A stretch of 46,176 nucleotides of DNA, taken from contig CAZSQD010000003.1 in assembly GCA_964608925.1 (NCBI GenBank), positions 1-46,176 of the forward strand, written 5' to 3'. Shown one piece after another: positions 33,669-43,175 of this stretch. Below the pieces are notes generated by a model. The model was not told the DNA's origin. It did not search any database and saw only the letters and a program-made list of their open reading frames with translations. Both the position numbers and the translations under genes were made by a program. This DNA comes from GCA-2733415 sp964608925. GTDB lineage: Bacteria > Bacteroidota > Bacteroidia > Flavobacteriales > Flavobacteriaceae. Within the stretch, counting starts at the first letter, position 1. Each line of letters starts with the position of its first letter.

Positions 33669-36600
33669 ATGAATAAAAATAAGACCTTTACTTTTATCCT
33701 TTTCTTTACTTTTTTAAGCACTATTTTTGCGCAACAAAAACAGTTTAATTTGGTTTGGAAAAATGAGATACCTACTACATATCAAAATAAAATTGGAAAA
33801 ACAATACATGGTTTTCAGTCAGAAAACTTTGTGTATAATGAAGATTTGAAGACTGTAATTTTTGCAGCTAATGTTCCTTTAAATTATGCGATTAATGAAA
33901 ATAATATCCTGATTGATGAAATTAAATATGCTTCCATTTCTATCGAACAGCTAAAAAGTTACAATACAAAATTAATTGTTTCCGATATTAATATAAAGGT
34001 TAAAAACACCAAAGCACGTAGTAAAAAAGGAATGTATTTACAATTTAACCCTATTGTAAAACAAAACGGACAGTTTAAAAAAGTAATATCAATTACGGTT
34101 TCGTTTACTCAAAATAATACGGGCTCTAATCGTTCTTTTTCAACTCCACCACCAATAATTTCAAACTCAGTGTTGGCTACGGGTCAATGGTTTAAGTTCT
34201 ATATAAATAAAACAGGAGTTTTTAAATTAGATAAAAATTTCTTTTCTGCTTTAGGGGTTGATGTAAATAATGTAAATCCTAAAAATATTAGAATTTTTGG
34301 TAATGGAGGTAAAGCAATACCGTTAGCAAATGCGAATGTAAATGAGTTTGATGTTACTGAAAATGCAGTAAAATTTATTGGTGAAGCAGATGGTAATTTT
34401 GATACGAATGATTATTTGTTGTTTTATGCCGAAAGTGCTTATGGTTGGGATAGTGTTAACAAAACAAATATAAATCCATATCACAATAAAACATATTATT
34501 ATGTTAATATAGGTGCTAATTTGGGTAAGCGTATTAGTAATTTAATAGAGCCATCACCTGCAGCAATAACTACAATAACTAAATTTCATGAATATAAATT
34601 TCATGAAGCAGATCAGGTAAACATTGTGCATTTAGGACGTCAATGGTTTGGGGAAGAGTTTGATGTTAATAGTAGTCAAACTTTTAATTTTAGCTTCCCT
34701 AAAATAGATGTGTCAGAGCCAGTAACTATAAAAGTTGTTACTGCTGCCACTGCAGCAAATAATACAAGTATGAATGTGGAATTAAATGGAGTTTCTTTGG
34801 CTACAGTAAGTTATGCAGCAATAGATGCTTTTAGTTTAGCTAGAGGAAATAGTTTTGTAAATAGTTTTACGGTAAATGCGTCAGACTTAGCAGTAAGATT
34901 AAATTATAATAACAATGGAAATCCAAGTGCAAACGCATATTTGGATTACATATCTATAGAAGCGGTGTCTAATTTAACTTCTTTAGGGGGGCAATTTTTG
35001 TTCCAAAATAATACTGTTGCCACACAGTCTGGTGTAGGGGAATATGTTATTAGTAATGCAGCTTCTGTTTTAGAAGTTTGGGATATTACCGATAAATTTA
35101 ATGTTACCGCAAAAGAAAATAATGGAGCAAATGCTTTTTCTTTTAAATCAACTATGGGAGAGGTGAGAAAATATGTAGCAGTAGCTTCAAATTATTATAT
35201 ACCTGCTATTGATGATGCGTATGTAAGTAATTTAAATTTAAAAGGAACCGTATTTTTAAATGATAATGGGCAACAACAAGATGTTGATTATCTAATAATT
35301 ACACCAACACTATTTAAAGCACAAGCACAAGCATTAGCGCAAGTTAATAAACAATATAGAGGTTTGCATGTAAAGGTAATTACGCTAAAGGATATTTATA
35401 AAGAATTTAATACGGGAAGTCAGGACATTGGTGCTATACGTAACTTTATACGTTACGTATATGATAATGCAATAACAGACCCATTAAAATATGTATGTTT
35501 TTTTGGAGATGCTTCTTATGACATGAAAGGGAGGGAAACGCCCAATCATAATTTTGTGCCATCCTATCATACCTATCCAAGTTATAGTTTAATATCTTCT
35601 TATATTTCAGATGATTATTTTGGAATGTTAGATGATACGGAAGGAGCAATGAGTGCTTCAGATCAATTAGATGTTGCGGTGGGTAGAATTATAGCTTCCA
35701 ACGTTACCGAGGCAAACCAAATGGTTACTAAAGTACGTCAGTACTATGAAAAAGAATCCTATGGTAAATGGCGTAATCAAATGGTAATTGTTTCGGATGA
35801 TGTAGATCATGCATGGGAAAAAATATTACAGTTAGAATTAAATGATTTAGCAGATGACATTGTACTAAACCGCCCTTTTGTAAATATGGTAAAACTGCAT
35901 TCAGATGCTTATGCGCAACAAAGTTCTGCAGGGAGTGAGTTGTATCCGCAAGTAACCGAAGCCATTTTAAATAATATTGAATTAGGAAGTTTAGTAGTTA
36001 GTTATTTTGGTCATGGAGGAGAAGACGGTTTAGGGCATGAGCGATATTTTCAAAAAAATCATGCCGAAAGCTTAACAAATATTTGTAGGTACAATACCTT
36101 TATAACTATCACTTGTGAGTTTACAAGGTTTGATAATCCACACCGTTTAACAGCGGGTGAAGTATTGTATTTAAACCCAACAGGAGGTGCAATCTCATTA
36201 TTTACAACAGTACGAGAAATTCATACTTTTTTAGGGATAGATATGAATAAAAAATTAGGTAAGCACTTGTTTGATTTCAATAATACAGGATACGTATCAA
36301 ATGGAGAGGCATTACGTTTGGCTAAAAATGAAGTGAGTAATAGTTTGCGTAGAGTTGTTTTTTCAATAGGAGATCCTGCTTTAAAATTAGCAATACCTAA
36401 GCCAGAAATAAAATTAACTAAAATAAATGATGTTGCTATTACGGATCCAGCTGTAGATGTTTTAGAGGCACTGGATAGAGTTAAAATAACAGGAGAAGTG
36501 GTAGACGCTTCAGGAAATGTATTAACAGGATATAACGGATTACTTTCTACAATTGTTTTTGATAAAAACCAAACTCGTTCTACTTTAGGAAATGACGGTA

Positions 36601-37520
36601 CAACAGACGACGCTGGAGGGTTAATAATTTTAAATTACAATACTTTAGGAGAAAAAATATTCACAGGACAAGCAACGGTTGTTAATGGTGTTTTTGAATT
36701 TGAATTTGTAGTGCCTCGTGATATTTTAATACCTATAGGTGACGGGCGTATAAGCTTTTATGCTAAAGAGACTAATGCGCTTATAGATCAGACGGGGTAT
36801 AGTAATACCATAAAAGTAGGAGGGTTAAATGTAAATGCACCAGCAGATAATTTGCCTCCAGAAATTTTTGCATGGATGAATGATGAAAGTTTTGTGTCTG
36901 GTGGTACGACTAATGAATCACCTGTATTATTATTAAAATTGACAGATGATAATGGGATTAATACAGCTAGTGGTATTGGGCATGATATTACCGCAATTTT
37001 AGATGGTAATGAGGCAACTCCAATTATTTTAAATGATTATTATGAAACTGAGCCTAATGATTTTACAAAAGGAAAAGTAAGTTATCAATTACGTAATTTA
37101 GAAACTGGTTTACATACATTAACATTAAAGGGGTGGGATACCTATAATAATTCGGCAACTACGGAAATCCAATTTGTGGTAGTCAATCAAAATGATGAGT
37201 TGGTATTAGAGAAAGTGTTAAACTACCCAAATCCTTTTGTAAATTATACTGAGTTTTGGTTCAATCACAACAGTTCATCAGAATTGGATATTATGGTGCA
37301 AATTTATACCGTTTCAGGTAAATTAATAAAAACCATTAGAGGTACAAGTGCGTCAAGCAATAAGTTTGATAAAACTTCGTTATCCAGAAGCATAACTTGG
37401 AATGGTAAAGATGATTTTGGAGATAAAATAGGAAAAGGCGTCTATGTTTATAAGTTAAGTGTAAAAGACCCTTTAACCAATAAAACGGCAGTTAAGTTCG
37501 AAAAATTGGTGAAATTGTAA
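33669..37520 (+). CDS. porU: T9SS sortase PorU (C25 gingipain-like)
   Basis: PorU is the outer-membrane sortase of the type IX secretion system; it removes the C-terminal signal of cargo and joins cargo to anionic lipopolysaccharide. The 1,283-residue protein has a signal peptide (ending TIFAQ), a beta-rich N-terminal region, and a C25 caspase-like domain with the catalytic His in SYFGHGGE (H782) and Cys in ITITCEFTRF (C816). C-terminal beta domains follow, and a retained T9SS-type tail (LNYPNPFVNYTEFWFNH ... GKGVYVYKLSV). It is divergent from gldJ and followed 41 bases later by porV, its PorV shuttle partner, in an apparent operon. Confidence 0.96.
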   Translation: MNKNKTFTFILFFTFLSTIFAQQKQFNLVWKNEIPTTYQNKIGKTIHGFQSENFVYNEDLKTVIFAANVPLNYAINENNILIDEIKYASISIEQLKSYNTKLIVSDINIKVKNTKARSKKGMYLQFNPIVKQNGQFKKVISITVSFTQNNTGSNRSFSTPPPIISNSVLATGQWFKFYINKTGVFKLDKNFFSALGVDVNNVNPKNIRIFGNGGKAIPLANANVNEFDVTENAVKFIGEADGNFDTNDYLLFYAESAYGWDSVNKTNINPYHNKTYYYVNIGANLGKRISNLIEPSPAAITTITKFHEYKFHEADQVNIVHLGRQWFGEEFDVNSSQTFNFSFPKIDVSEPVTIKVVTAATAANNTSMNVELNGVSLATVSYAAIDAFSLARGNSFVNSFTVNASDLAVRLNYNNNGNPSANAYLDYISIEAVSNLTSLGGQFLFQNNTVATQSGVGEYVISNAASVLEVWDITDKFNVTAKENNGANAFSFKSTMGEVRKYVAVASNYYIPAIDDAYVSNLNLKGTVFLNDNGQQQDVDYLIITPTLFKAQAQALAQVNKQYRGLHVKVITLKDIYKEFNTGSQDIGAIRNFIRYVYDNAITDPLKYVCFFGDASYDMKGRETPNHNFVPSYHTYPSYSLISSYISDDYFGMLDDTEGAMSASDQLDVAVGRIIASNVTEANQMVTKVRQYYEKESYGKWRNQMVIVSDDVDHAWEKILQLELNDLADDIVLNRPFVNMVKLHSDAYAQQSSAGSELYPQVTEAILNNIELGSLVVSYFGHGGEDGLGHERYFQKNHAESLTNICRYNTFITITCEFTRFDNPHRLTAGEVLYLNPTGGAISLFTTVREIHTFLGIDMNKKLGKHLFDFNNTGYVSNGEALRLAKNEVSNSLRRVVFSIGDPALKLAIPKPEIKLTKINDVAITDPAVDVLEALDRVKITGEVVDASGNVLTGYNGLLSTIVFDKNQTRSTLGNDGTTDDAGGLIILNYNTLGEKIFTGQATVVNGVFEFEFVVPRDILIPIGDGRISFYAKETNALIDQTGYSNTIKVGGLNVNAPADNLPPEIFAWMNDESFVSGGTTNESPVLLLKLTDDNGINTASGIGHDITAILDGNEATPIILNDYYETEPNDFTKGKVSYQLRNLETGLHTLTLKGWDTYNNSATTEIQFVVVNQNDELVLEKVLNYPNPFVNYTEFWFNHNSSSELDIMVQIYTVSGKLIKTIRGTSASSNKFDKTSLSRSITWNGKDDFGDKIGKGVYVYKLSVKDPLTNKTAVKFEKLVKL

Positions 37521-37561
37521 TAAAAAATTATATTTGTATAAATTAAATAATAAAATTTTCA

Positions 37562-38761
37562 ATGAAAAAACATATTATAGTAACCATAATAACACTTTTT
37601 GCAATAAAAGTTAATGCACAAACAGTAGTGCCAAATACAACTGACACAAGAGTAATTACAACAGGAGCGCCATTTTTATTAATAGCAGCAGATGCCCGAG
37701 CAGCAGGTATGGGAGATCAAGGGGTAGCAACAACTCCAGATGCTTTTTCACAACAATGGAACTTATCAAAATATGCTTTTGCAAAAGAAAAACAAGGAGT
37801 AAGTGTTAGTTATACGCCTTATTTAACCAAATTGGTAAATGATATTTTTTTAGGAAGCGTTGGGTATTATAATAAATTAACTGAAAGAAGTGCAGTTTCT
37901 GCAAGTTTTAGATACTTTAGTTTAGGAGAAATTCAATTTACAGATAATACAGGTCAAGATTTAAGTATAGAAAAGCCAAATGAGTTTACTTTGGATTTAG
38001 GATACTCTTTAAAATTAAGTGATAACATTTCAGCAGGTGTTGCTTTAAAATATTTACGATCAGATTTAAGTATAGGTAAAACAGTTGGAAATTCTGACGG
38101 AAAAGCAGCAACTAGTTTTGCGGTAGATCTAGGAGCGTATTATCAATCAGAAGAAAAAGCGTATAACACCTTTAATGGTAAATGGCGTGCAGGTGTAGCT
38201 ATACAAAATTTAGGTCCAAAAATTAAATATGATGACGGTGGTCAGGATAATTTTTTACCTACCATATTCCGTTTAGGAGCAGGTTTTGACTTTGTTTTAG
38301 ATGAAGCAAATACAATTGCAGTAACCTTAGAAACTACCAAATTATTAGTGCCAACACCACCAATTTATGGAACGGAATTTACTGATACTAATGGTAATGG
38401 TCAATTAGATGGAGGAGAGACAGTGCTGAATAATAATGTAATAATAGAAGGTGAAGATCCTGATGTAAGTTTTGCGTCAGCAATATTTTCATCATGGGGT
38501 GATGCTCCAGGAGGTTTTGGAGAGGAAATAGAAGAATTTACCTATTCAGTAGGTGCGGAGTACCAATATCAAGAAGCTTTTGCTTTTCGCTTAGGATATT
38601 TTAATGAAGCAGAAACTAAAGGGGCTCGTAAGTTTTTCTCTTTAGGAGCAGGATTTAAATATAATGTAATTAATATTGATATTTCGTATTTAATTACAGC
38701 ATCAAAAGTGCCAAGTCCTTTAGAAAATACATTACGTTTTTCATTAGCATTTAACCTATAA
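37562..38761 (+). CDS. porV: T9SS outer-membrane protein PorV (LptO)
   Basis: PorV is a FadL-like outer-membrane beta-barrel that takes cargo from the Sov (SprA) translocon to PorU. The 399-residue protein has a signal peptide (ending KVNAQ), then the very typical GAPFLLIAADARAAGMGDQGVATTPDAFSQQWN and repeated amphipathic strands to the end (LRFSLAFNL). It contains an insert with NGNGQLDGGE, probably a metal-binding loop. It is the second gene of porU-porV. The stop codon starts a degenerate copy of the palindromic element seen at other gene ends. Confidence 0.96.
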   Translation: MKKHIIVTIITLFAIKVNAQTVVPNTTDTRVITTGAPFLLIAADARAAGMGDQGVATTPDAFSQQWNLSKYAFAKEKQGVSVSYTPYLTKLVNDIFLGSVGYYNKLTERSAVSASFRYFSLGEIQFTDNTGQDLSIEKPNEFTLDLGYSLKLSDNISAGVALKYLRSDLSIGKTVGNSDGKAATSFAVDLGAYYQSEEKAYNTFNGKWRAGVAIQNLGPKIKYDDGGQDNFLPTIFRLGAGFDFVLDEANTIAVTLETTKLLVPTPPIYGTEFTDTNGNGQLDGGETVLNNNVIIEGEDPDVSFASAIFSSWGDAPGGFGEEIEEFTYSVGAEYQYQEAFAFRLGYFNEAETKGARKFFSLGAGFKYNVINIDISYLITASKVPSPLENTLRFSLAFNL

Positions 38762-38775
38762 TCACGGGATGATAG
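38759..38775. repeat. Degenerate palindromic element at the porV stop codon
   Basis: TAATCACGGGATGATAG, beginning with the porV stop codon, resembles TAATCGCGGGGCGATAGCCC found at the end of the M23 gene. Divergent copy; assignment tentative. Confidence 0.4.
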
Positions 38776-38903
38776 CCAAATTTGATGTAGTTTTTCAATA
38801 TTATATGTTGAAATCACATAAAATGACTTAACCTCTTACATAAAAGGAGTTTGTTAAAGTGTAAATAGCTTAAATAAAACACCTGATTTTTTAGCTAATA
38901 AAT

Positions 38904-39386
38904 ATGAAACAACTAAAAATAAATACCACTTTCACAGTGTATGAACAGCTTTCGGAACTTCCGTCAGCTGTTTTTAGTCTTATGGAAGCAGCAATAAAAG
39001 CGCGTAATACTGCGTATTCACCATACTCTAAATTTAATGTAGGCGCAGCAATTTTATTAGCAAATGGGGCGGTAGTTATTGGTTCAAATCAAGAAAATGC
39101 GGCATACCCAACAGGGTTGTGTGCGGAGCGTGTTGCTATTTTTCAAGCAGGTGCTTTATATCCAAATGTTGCTATAAAAACAATGGCAATTACAGCAACT
39201 TCACAAACGCATAAAGTGCTAAAGCCAATACCTCCTTGTGGTTCATGTAGGCAAGCAATTTCAGAGTATGAAAGTAAGCAAGATGAAAATATAGAAATCT
39301 ATTTTATGGGGGAAGAAGGTGAAATTATGAAATCCAATTCACTTTCTGATTTATTACCCCTTTCTTTTGATAAAAAACACTTATAA
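38904..39386 (+). CDS. cdd: Cytidine deaminase
   Basis: Deaminates cytidine and deoxycytidine to uridine, in pyrimidine salvage. The 160-residue protein has the zinc/catalytic motif CAERV (C73, E75) and PCGSCRQ (C112, C115), the three-cysteine arrangement of the homotetrameric type. YSPYSKFNVGAAIL and NAAYPTGL are also standard. It lies in the gldJ-porU-porV-cdd-pdh order seen in flavobacteria, with 142 bases after porV and 165 before pdhA, so it may have its own promoter. Confidence 0.96.
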   Translation: MKQLKINTTFTVYEQLSELPSAVFSLMEAAIKARNTAYSPYSKFNVGAAILLANGAVVIGSNQENAAYPTGLCAERVAIFQAGALYPNVAIKTMAITATSQTHKVLKPIPPCGSCRQAISEYESKQDENIEIYFMGEEGEIMKSNSLSDLLPLSFDKKHL

Positions 39387-39489
39387 TCACATCTTTTTAC
39401 ATAATTTTCAGATAAGCGTATTTTTTATGAAAAATTCATAAAAGAATGCACTTTTTTTGCAAACTATTTTTTTATTCATTTTGAAAGAT

Positions 39490-39497
39490 TACTTTTG
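39490..39497 (+). promoter_or_regulatory. Candidate -7 box for pdhA-pdhC
   Basis: TACTTTTG fits TAnnTTTG; TTTT stands at the -33 position (39467-39470) with a 19-base gap. Leader about 54 bases. Confidence 0.45.
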
Positions 39498-39551
39498 TAC
39501 ACTTGTACCTTTCATACAATAAAAACTATTTACAAACTTCAATTAGAAGAT

Positions 39552-40550
39552 ATGAAAAAAATAACCAAAGCCACCTATTTAAAATGGTATGAAGACATGC
39601 TGTTTTGGAGAAAATTTGAAGACAAGCTTGCCGCTGTTTATATTCAGCAAAAAGTTAGAGGATTTTTACACTTGTATAACGGTCAAGAAGCTGTTTTAGC
39701 AGGAGCATTACACGCTATGGATTTATCAAAAGATAAAATGATAACCGCATATCGTAATCACGTACAGCCAATTGGTATGGGAGTAGATCCTAAACGTATT
39801 ATGGCAGAGTTGTATGGTAAAGTTACTGGTACATCTCAAGGAATGGGAGGTTCAATGCATATTTTTTCAAAAGAAAAAGGTTTTTATGGAGGTCACGGTA
39901 TTGTAGGTGGTCAAATACCATTAGGCGCAGGTATGGCATTTGGTGATAAATATCACAATACAGGTGCAGTTACCTTATGTTATTTTGGTGATGGAGCTTC
40001 ACGTCAAGGGTCATTACATGAAACTTTTAATATGGCAATGTTGTGGAAATTACCAGTTGTGTTTATTGTTGAAAACAATGGGTATGCAATGGGAACATCA
40101 GTAGCAAGAACCGCAAACCATACTGATATTTATAAATTAGGTTTAGGATATGAAATGCCATGTAGACCAGTTGATGGGATGGATCCAGTTGCAGTTGCTA
40201 AAGAAATGGATATTGCAATGGAACACGCTCGTAAGGGTAACGGACCAACTTTTTTAGAAATGAGAACGTATCGTTTTAGAGGTCACTCAATGTCTGATGC
40301 ACAACATTATCGTACAAAAGATGAGGTAGCAGAGTACAAAAAAATAGATCCAATAAAAACCACTAAAGATATTATCTTGAAAAACAAATATGCTACTCAA
40401 GAGGAACTAGCTATTATTGATAAAAATGTAAAAGCATTAGTAAAAGAGTGTGAGGAATTTGCAGAAGCATCCGCTTATCCAGAAGTTTCACAAATGTACG
40501 ATATGGTTTACGATCAAGAAGATTATCCATTCATCCCCCATAAATTATAA
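39552..40550 (+). CDS. pdhA: Pyruvate dehydrogenase E1 component, alpha subunit
   Basis: Thiamine-diphosphate-dependent E1 alpha subunit; decarboxylates pyruvate and passes the acetyl unit to the E2 lipoyl group. The 332-residue protein has the E1-alpha pattern: FWRKFEDKLA, GFLHLYNGQEAVLAG, YRNHVQPIGMG, the TPP-binding GDGASRQGSLHETFNMA (Gly146-Gly148 onward) and ENNGYAMGT, then the phosphorylation-loop-like YRFRGHSMSDAQHYRTKDEV. A 19-codon upstream extension (starting MYTC) is out of family, so the ATG at 39552 is chosen. E1 beta is not in the window and must be elsewhere. pdhC begins four bases after the stop. Confidence 0.96.
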   Translation: MKKITKATYLKWYEDMLFWRKFEDKLAAVYIQQKVRGFLHLYNGQEAVLAGALHAMDLSKDKMITAYRNHVQPIGMGVDPKRIMAELYGKVTGTSQGMGGSMHIFSKEKGFYGGHGIVGGQIPLGAGMAFGDKYHNTGAVTLCYFGDGASRQGSLHETFNMAMLWKLPVVFIVENNGYAMGTSVARTANHTDIYKLGLGYEMPCRPVDGMDPVAVAKEMDIAMEHARKGNGPTFLEMRTYRFRGHSMSDAQHYRTKDEVAEYKKIDPIKTTKDIILKNKYATQEELAIIDKNVKALVKECEEFAEASAYPEVSQMYDMVYDQEDYPFIPHKL

Positions 40551-40553
40551 GAT

Positions 40554-42128
40554 ATGGCAACAGTAATTAATATGCCGCGTTTAAGTGACACGATGGAAGA
40601 AGGTGTTGTGGCAACATGGTTGAAGCAAGTAGGAGATAAAATTGAAGAAGGTGATATTTTAGCGGAAATTGAAACCGATAAAGCTACAATGGAGTTTGAA
40701 TCTTTTCATGAAGGTGTTTTGTTGCACATTGGTGTGCAAGAAGGTGAAACCGCTCCAGTAGATACATTGTTAGCTATTGTTGGTGAAGCAGGAGAAGATA
40801 TATCAGCATTATTAAACGGAAAACCAGTAACTGCATCACAAGATACTAAAATAGAAGCTGTAGCTCCAGTAGCAACAAAAACTATTGAAATACCAGCAGG
40901 AGTAACTGTAGTTACTATGCCACGTTTAAGTGATACCATGACGGACGGTACTGTTGCCTCTTGGTTAAAACAAATAGGTGATACTGTAGCAGAAGGTGAT
41001 ATTTTAGCGGAAATTGAAACCGATAAAGCTACAATGGAATTTGAATCTTTCCAGGAAGGCACACTTTTATATGTAGGATTACAAGAAGGTGAAACCGCTC
41101 CAGTTGATAGTGTTTTAGCAATTATTGGGCCTGCGGGAACTGATGTTGCAGCTTTAGCAAAAAACTACACAAAAGAAACTACAGAAGCACCAAAAGAAGC
41201 CGTGAAAAAAGAAGCGCCTAAAAAAGCGGTTGTGGCTCCTAAAAAACAAGAAAATAAGGTAGTAGTAAGTAATTCTGCTCGAATTTTTGCATCGCCACTC
41301 GCTAAAAAAATAGCAAATGATAAAGGTATTAATTTAGCAACACTTAAAGGTTCTGGTGAAAACGGAAGAATCATTAAAAAAGATGTTGAAAATTATACGC
41401 CAAATGCAAGCGCAGCAAATGTGGGTGTTTTTGTTCCTTCAGGGGAAGAAAAAACAGAAGATATTACCAATTCGCAAATGCGTAAAGTAATTGCACGTAG
41501 GTTAGGAGAATCTAAATTTACAGCACCACATTACTACTTAAATGTAGAGTTTGATATGGAGAATGCAATGGCGTTCAGAAAACAATTCAATACCTTGCCA
41601 GATGTAAGAATATCTTATAATGATATGATTGTTAAAGCATGTGCTTTAGCATTAAAACAGCATCCACAAGTAAACTCACAATGGTTTGATACGCACATAC
41701 AGTTAAACCATCATGTTAATATTGGTGTTGCAGTAGCAGTTGAGGATGGCTTAGTTGTGCCAGTTGTACCATTTGCAAATGAAAAAACCTTACCACAAAT
41801 TGGTGCAGAGGTAAAAGATTATGCAGTGCGTGCAAGACAAAAGAAGTTAACACCACAAGAAATGGATGGTAGTACATTTACCATATCTAACTTAGGAATG
41901 TTTGGTATTGAAAGTTTTACATCTATTATAAACCAACCTAACTCGTCAATTTTATCAGTAGGTGCTATTGTTGAAAAACCAGTAGTTAAAAACGGTCAAA
42001 TAGTAGTAGGTAACACTATGAAATTAACTTTAGCTTGTGATCATCGTACAGTTGATGGAGCAACAGGAGCACAGTTTTTACAAACATTAAAAGAATATAT
42101 TGAAAACCCAGTAACCATGTTGGTGTAA
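40554..42128 (+). CDS. pdhC: Pyruvate dehydrogenase E2 (dihydrolipoamide acetyltransferase)
   Basis: Core acetyltransferase of the pyruvate dehydrogenase complex. The 524-residue protein has two lipoyl domains (about 1-80 and 115-195), lipoylated Lys at K43 and K158 in ETDKATMEFES, an Ala/Pro/Lys linker, the E1/E3 binding domain (IFASPLAKKIANDKG..GSGENGRI), a second linker and the catalytic domain with DHRTVDGATG (H497, D501). The two lipoyl domains share two exact nucleotide repeats (48 and 23 bases), which suggests recent copying or gene conversion. It is co-transcribed with pdhA and closes with a strong terminator. Confidence 0.96.
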   Translation: MATVINMPRLSDTMEEGVVATWLKQVGDKIEEGDILAEIETDKATMEFESFHEGVLLHIGVQEGETAPVDTLLAIVGEAGEDISALLNGKPVTASQDTKIEAVAPVATKTIEIPAGVTVVTMPRLSDTMTDGTVASWLKQIGDTVAEGDILAEIETDKATMEFESFQEGTLLYVGLQEGETAPVDSVLAIIGPAGTDVAALAKNYTKETTEAPKEAVKKEAPKKAVVAPKKQENKVVVSNSARIFASPLAKKIANDKGINLATLKGSGENGRIIKKDVENYTPNASAANVGVFVPSGEEKTEDITNSQMRKVIARRLGESKFTAPHYYLNVEFDMENAMAFRKQFNTLPDVRISYNDMIVKACALALKQHPQVNSQWFDTHIQLNHHVNIGVAVAVEDGLVVPVVPFANEKTLPQIGAEVKDYAVRARQKKLTPQEMDGSTFTISNLGMFGIESFTSIINQPNSSILSVGAIVEKPVVKNGQIVVGNTMKLTLACDHRTVDGATGAQFLQTLKEYIENPVTMLV

Positions 42129-42148
42129 AAAAATAACACAATGTTTTT

Positions 42149-42179
42149 AAAGGGTTTACTATTTTTTAGTAAACCCTTT
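42149..42179 (+). terminator. Terminator of pdhA-pdhC
   Basis: AAAGGGTTTACTA / TAGTAAACCCTTT, 13-bp perfect stem with a 5-base T loop, then a T-rich tail. Confidence 0.9.
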
Positions 42180-42289
42180 TCTTTTTACAACACTTGACAT
42201 TCTCCTTTTTTTTACCTAACTTTACCTATCTAATAATAAACAGCATTGAAACGATTGTTTATCTTATAATAGTTATCAGAAATATACAA

Positions 42290-42745
42290 ATGAGAAAACT
42301 AAGTATTATAATAATGTTTCTACTGACCTCTGTATTCGTTAAAGCGCAGAGTGAAGGCGAATTGATTTTGATCGACAGAGAAGATCTGAAAATGGAAAAA
42401 GCCTTTGCTAATGCTAAAGAGACATTAACCGAATTTATATTACGTGCTACAGAGAAAAGGTCACAGAAAGAAATATATGGAGCCTACATCAAGGTTGTTG
42501 AAGGAGAAACGGTTGAATACTTATGGGTTTCTGATTTCAAGAGATATGATGAGGAACATTTTATGGGCGTTTTAATTACTAAACCTGAACTGATTACACA
42601 ATTCAAAGAAGGAGCAACAATTGGCTTTTTTAAAGAAGATATTTTTGACTGGCAGATATATAATAAAGAGACGGATTCTTTGGAAGGTGCATATACATTT
42701 AAAGTACTTGAAAAAAAATCTGATAACACTATATATAGCAAATAG
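42290..42745 (+). CDS. Exported DUF2314-domain protein
   Basis: A 151-residue protein with a signal peptide (MRKLSIIIMFLLTSVFVKAQ) and a DUF2314-like domain: KAFANAKETLTEFILRA, GAYIKVVEGETVEYLWVSDFK, HFMGVLITKPELIT, GFFKEDIFDWQIYNKE. The function of DUF2314 is not known. The frame is open 32 codons upstream, but only the chosen ATG gives a signal peptide. A -7-like TAACTTTA lies upstream (about 42220). It replaces the peptidase I would expect downstream of pdhC in some relatives, so this spot may be variable. The stop is followed by a 430-base gene-free stretch. Confidence 0.78.
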   Translation: MRKLSIIIMFLLTSVFVKAQSEGELILIDREDLKMEKAFANAKETLTEFILRATEKRSQKEIYGAYIKVVEGETVEYLWVSDFKRYDEEHFMGVLITKPELITQFKEGATIGFFKEDIFDWQIYNKETDSLEGAYTFKVLEKKSDNTIYSK

Positions 42746-42763
42746 GGCGTTTGATGGATGACG

Positions 42764-42884
42764 AAAGTCCAGTGCTATTTACCAACACCGCTAAATATAA
42801 AATTTGGCTTTTAAAGATGAAAAAATTAAAAACAAAATATTTATATTTGGCTAAGTGCAAGGTTTAAAGTCCAGTGCTTTTTAC
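42764..42884. repeat. Direct repeat pair AAAGTCCAGTGCT-TTTAC
   Basis: Two 19-base copies 102 bases apart, one mismatch. It may be the remnant of a small mobile or duplicated element. Confidence 0.55.
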
Positions 42885-43039
42885 TGCCCTACTTGTCATA
42901 TATTAATCGGTAAATAAAATTATACTCAATACAAGCTTGTTACGCCTGTATTTTTATACTACATAAATATTTCCATTATTAACAAAACACCTTATCGTTA
43001 AATTTGGTATAAAAAGAATGCTATTTTTTTTATTTCACT

Positions 43040-43047
43040 TACATTTG
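43040..43047 (+). promoter_or_regulatory. Candidate -7 box for the porin gene
   Basis: TACATTTG fits TAnnTTTG, about 130 bases before the GTG start; no -33 at the right spacing. Confidence 0.3.
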
Positions 43048-43143
43048 TATCTTGAATAAAATTACTAAGTATAAGCATCTCATTTTCTGGTAAAGTATTT
43101 TATTCAACTTAGATGTAATACATCTGGTAATTATAGGTTTTTT

Positions 43144-43166
43144 GGGCTATTGCCCCGCGATTAAAA
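43144..43166. repeat. Palindromic element at the porin start
   Basis: GGGCTATTGCCCCGCGATT is almost identical to 26904-26922 (one base, C to T, differs). The hairpin GGGC-tatt-GCCC is preserved. It ends 9 bases before the porin start codon, in front of a gene rather than after one. Confidence 0.65.
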
Positions 43167-43175
43167 ATTAAAAGT

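Larger units (their letters stand above)
42746..43175. other. Gene-free stretch with direct repeat and palindromes
   Basis: No convincing ORF or RNA gene. It holds a 19-base direct repeat with one mismatch (AAAGTCCAGTGCT[A/T]TTTAC at 42764-42782 and 42866-42884), a palindrome AGATGTA-A-TACATCT (43111-43125), a candidate -7 box TACATTTG for the porin gene (43040-43047) and the palindromic element GGGCTATTGCCCCGCGA at 43144-43160. Confidence 0.6.
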
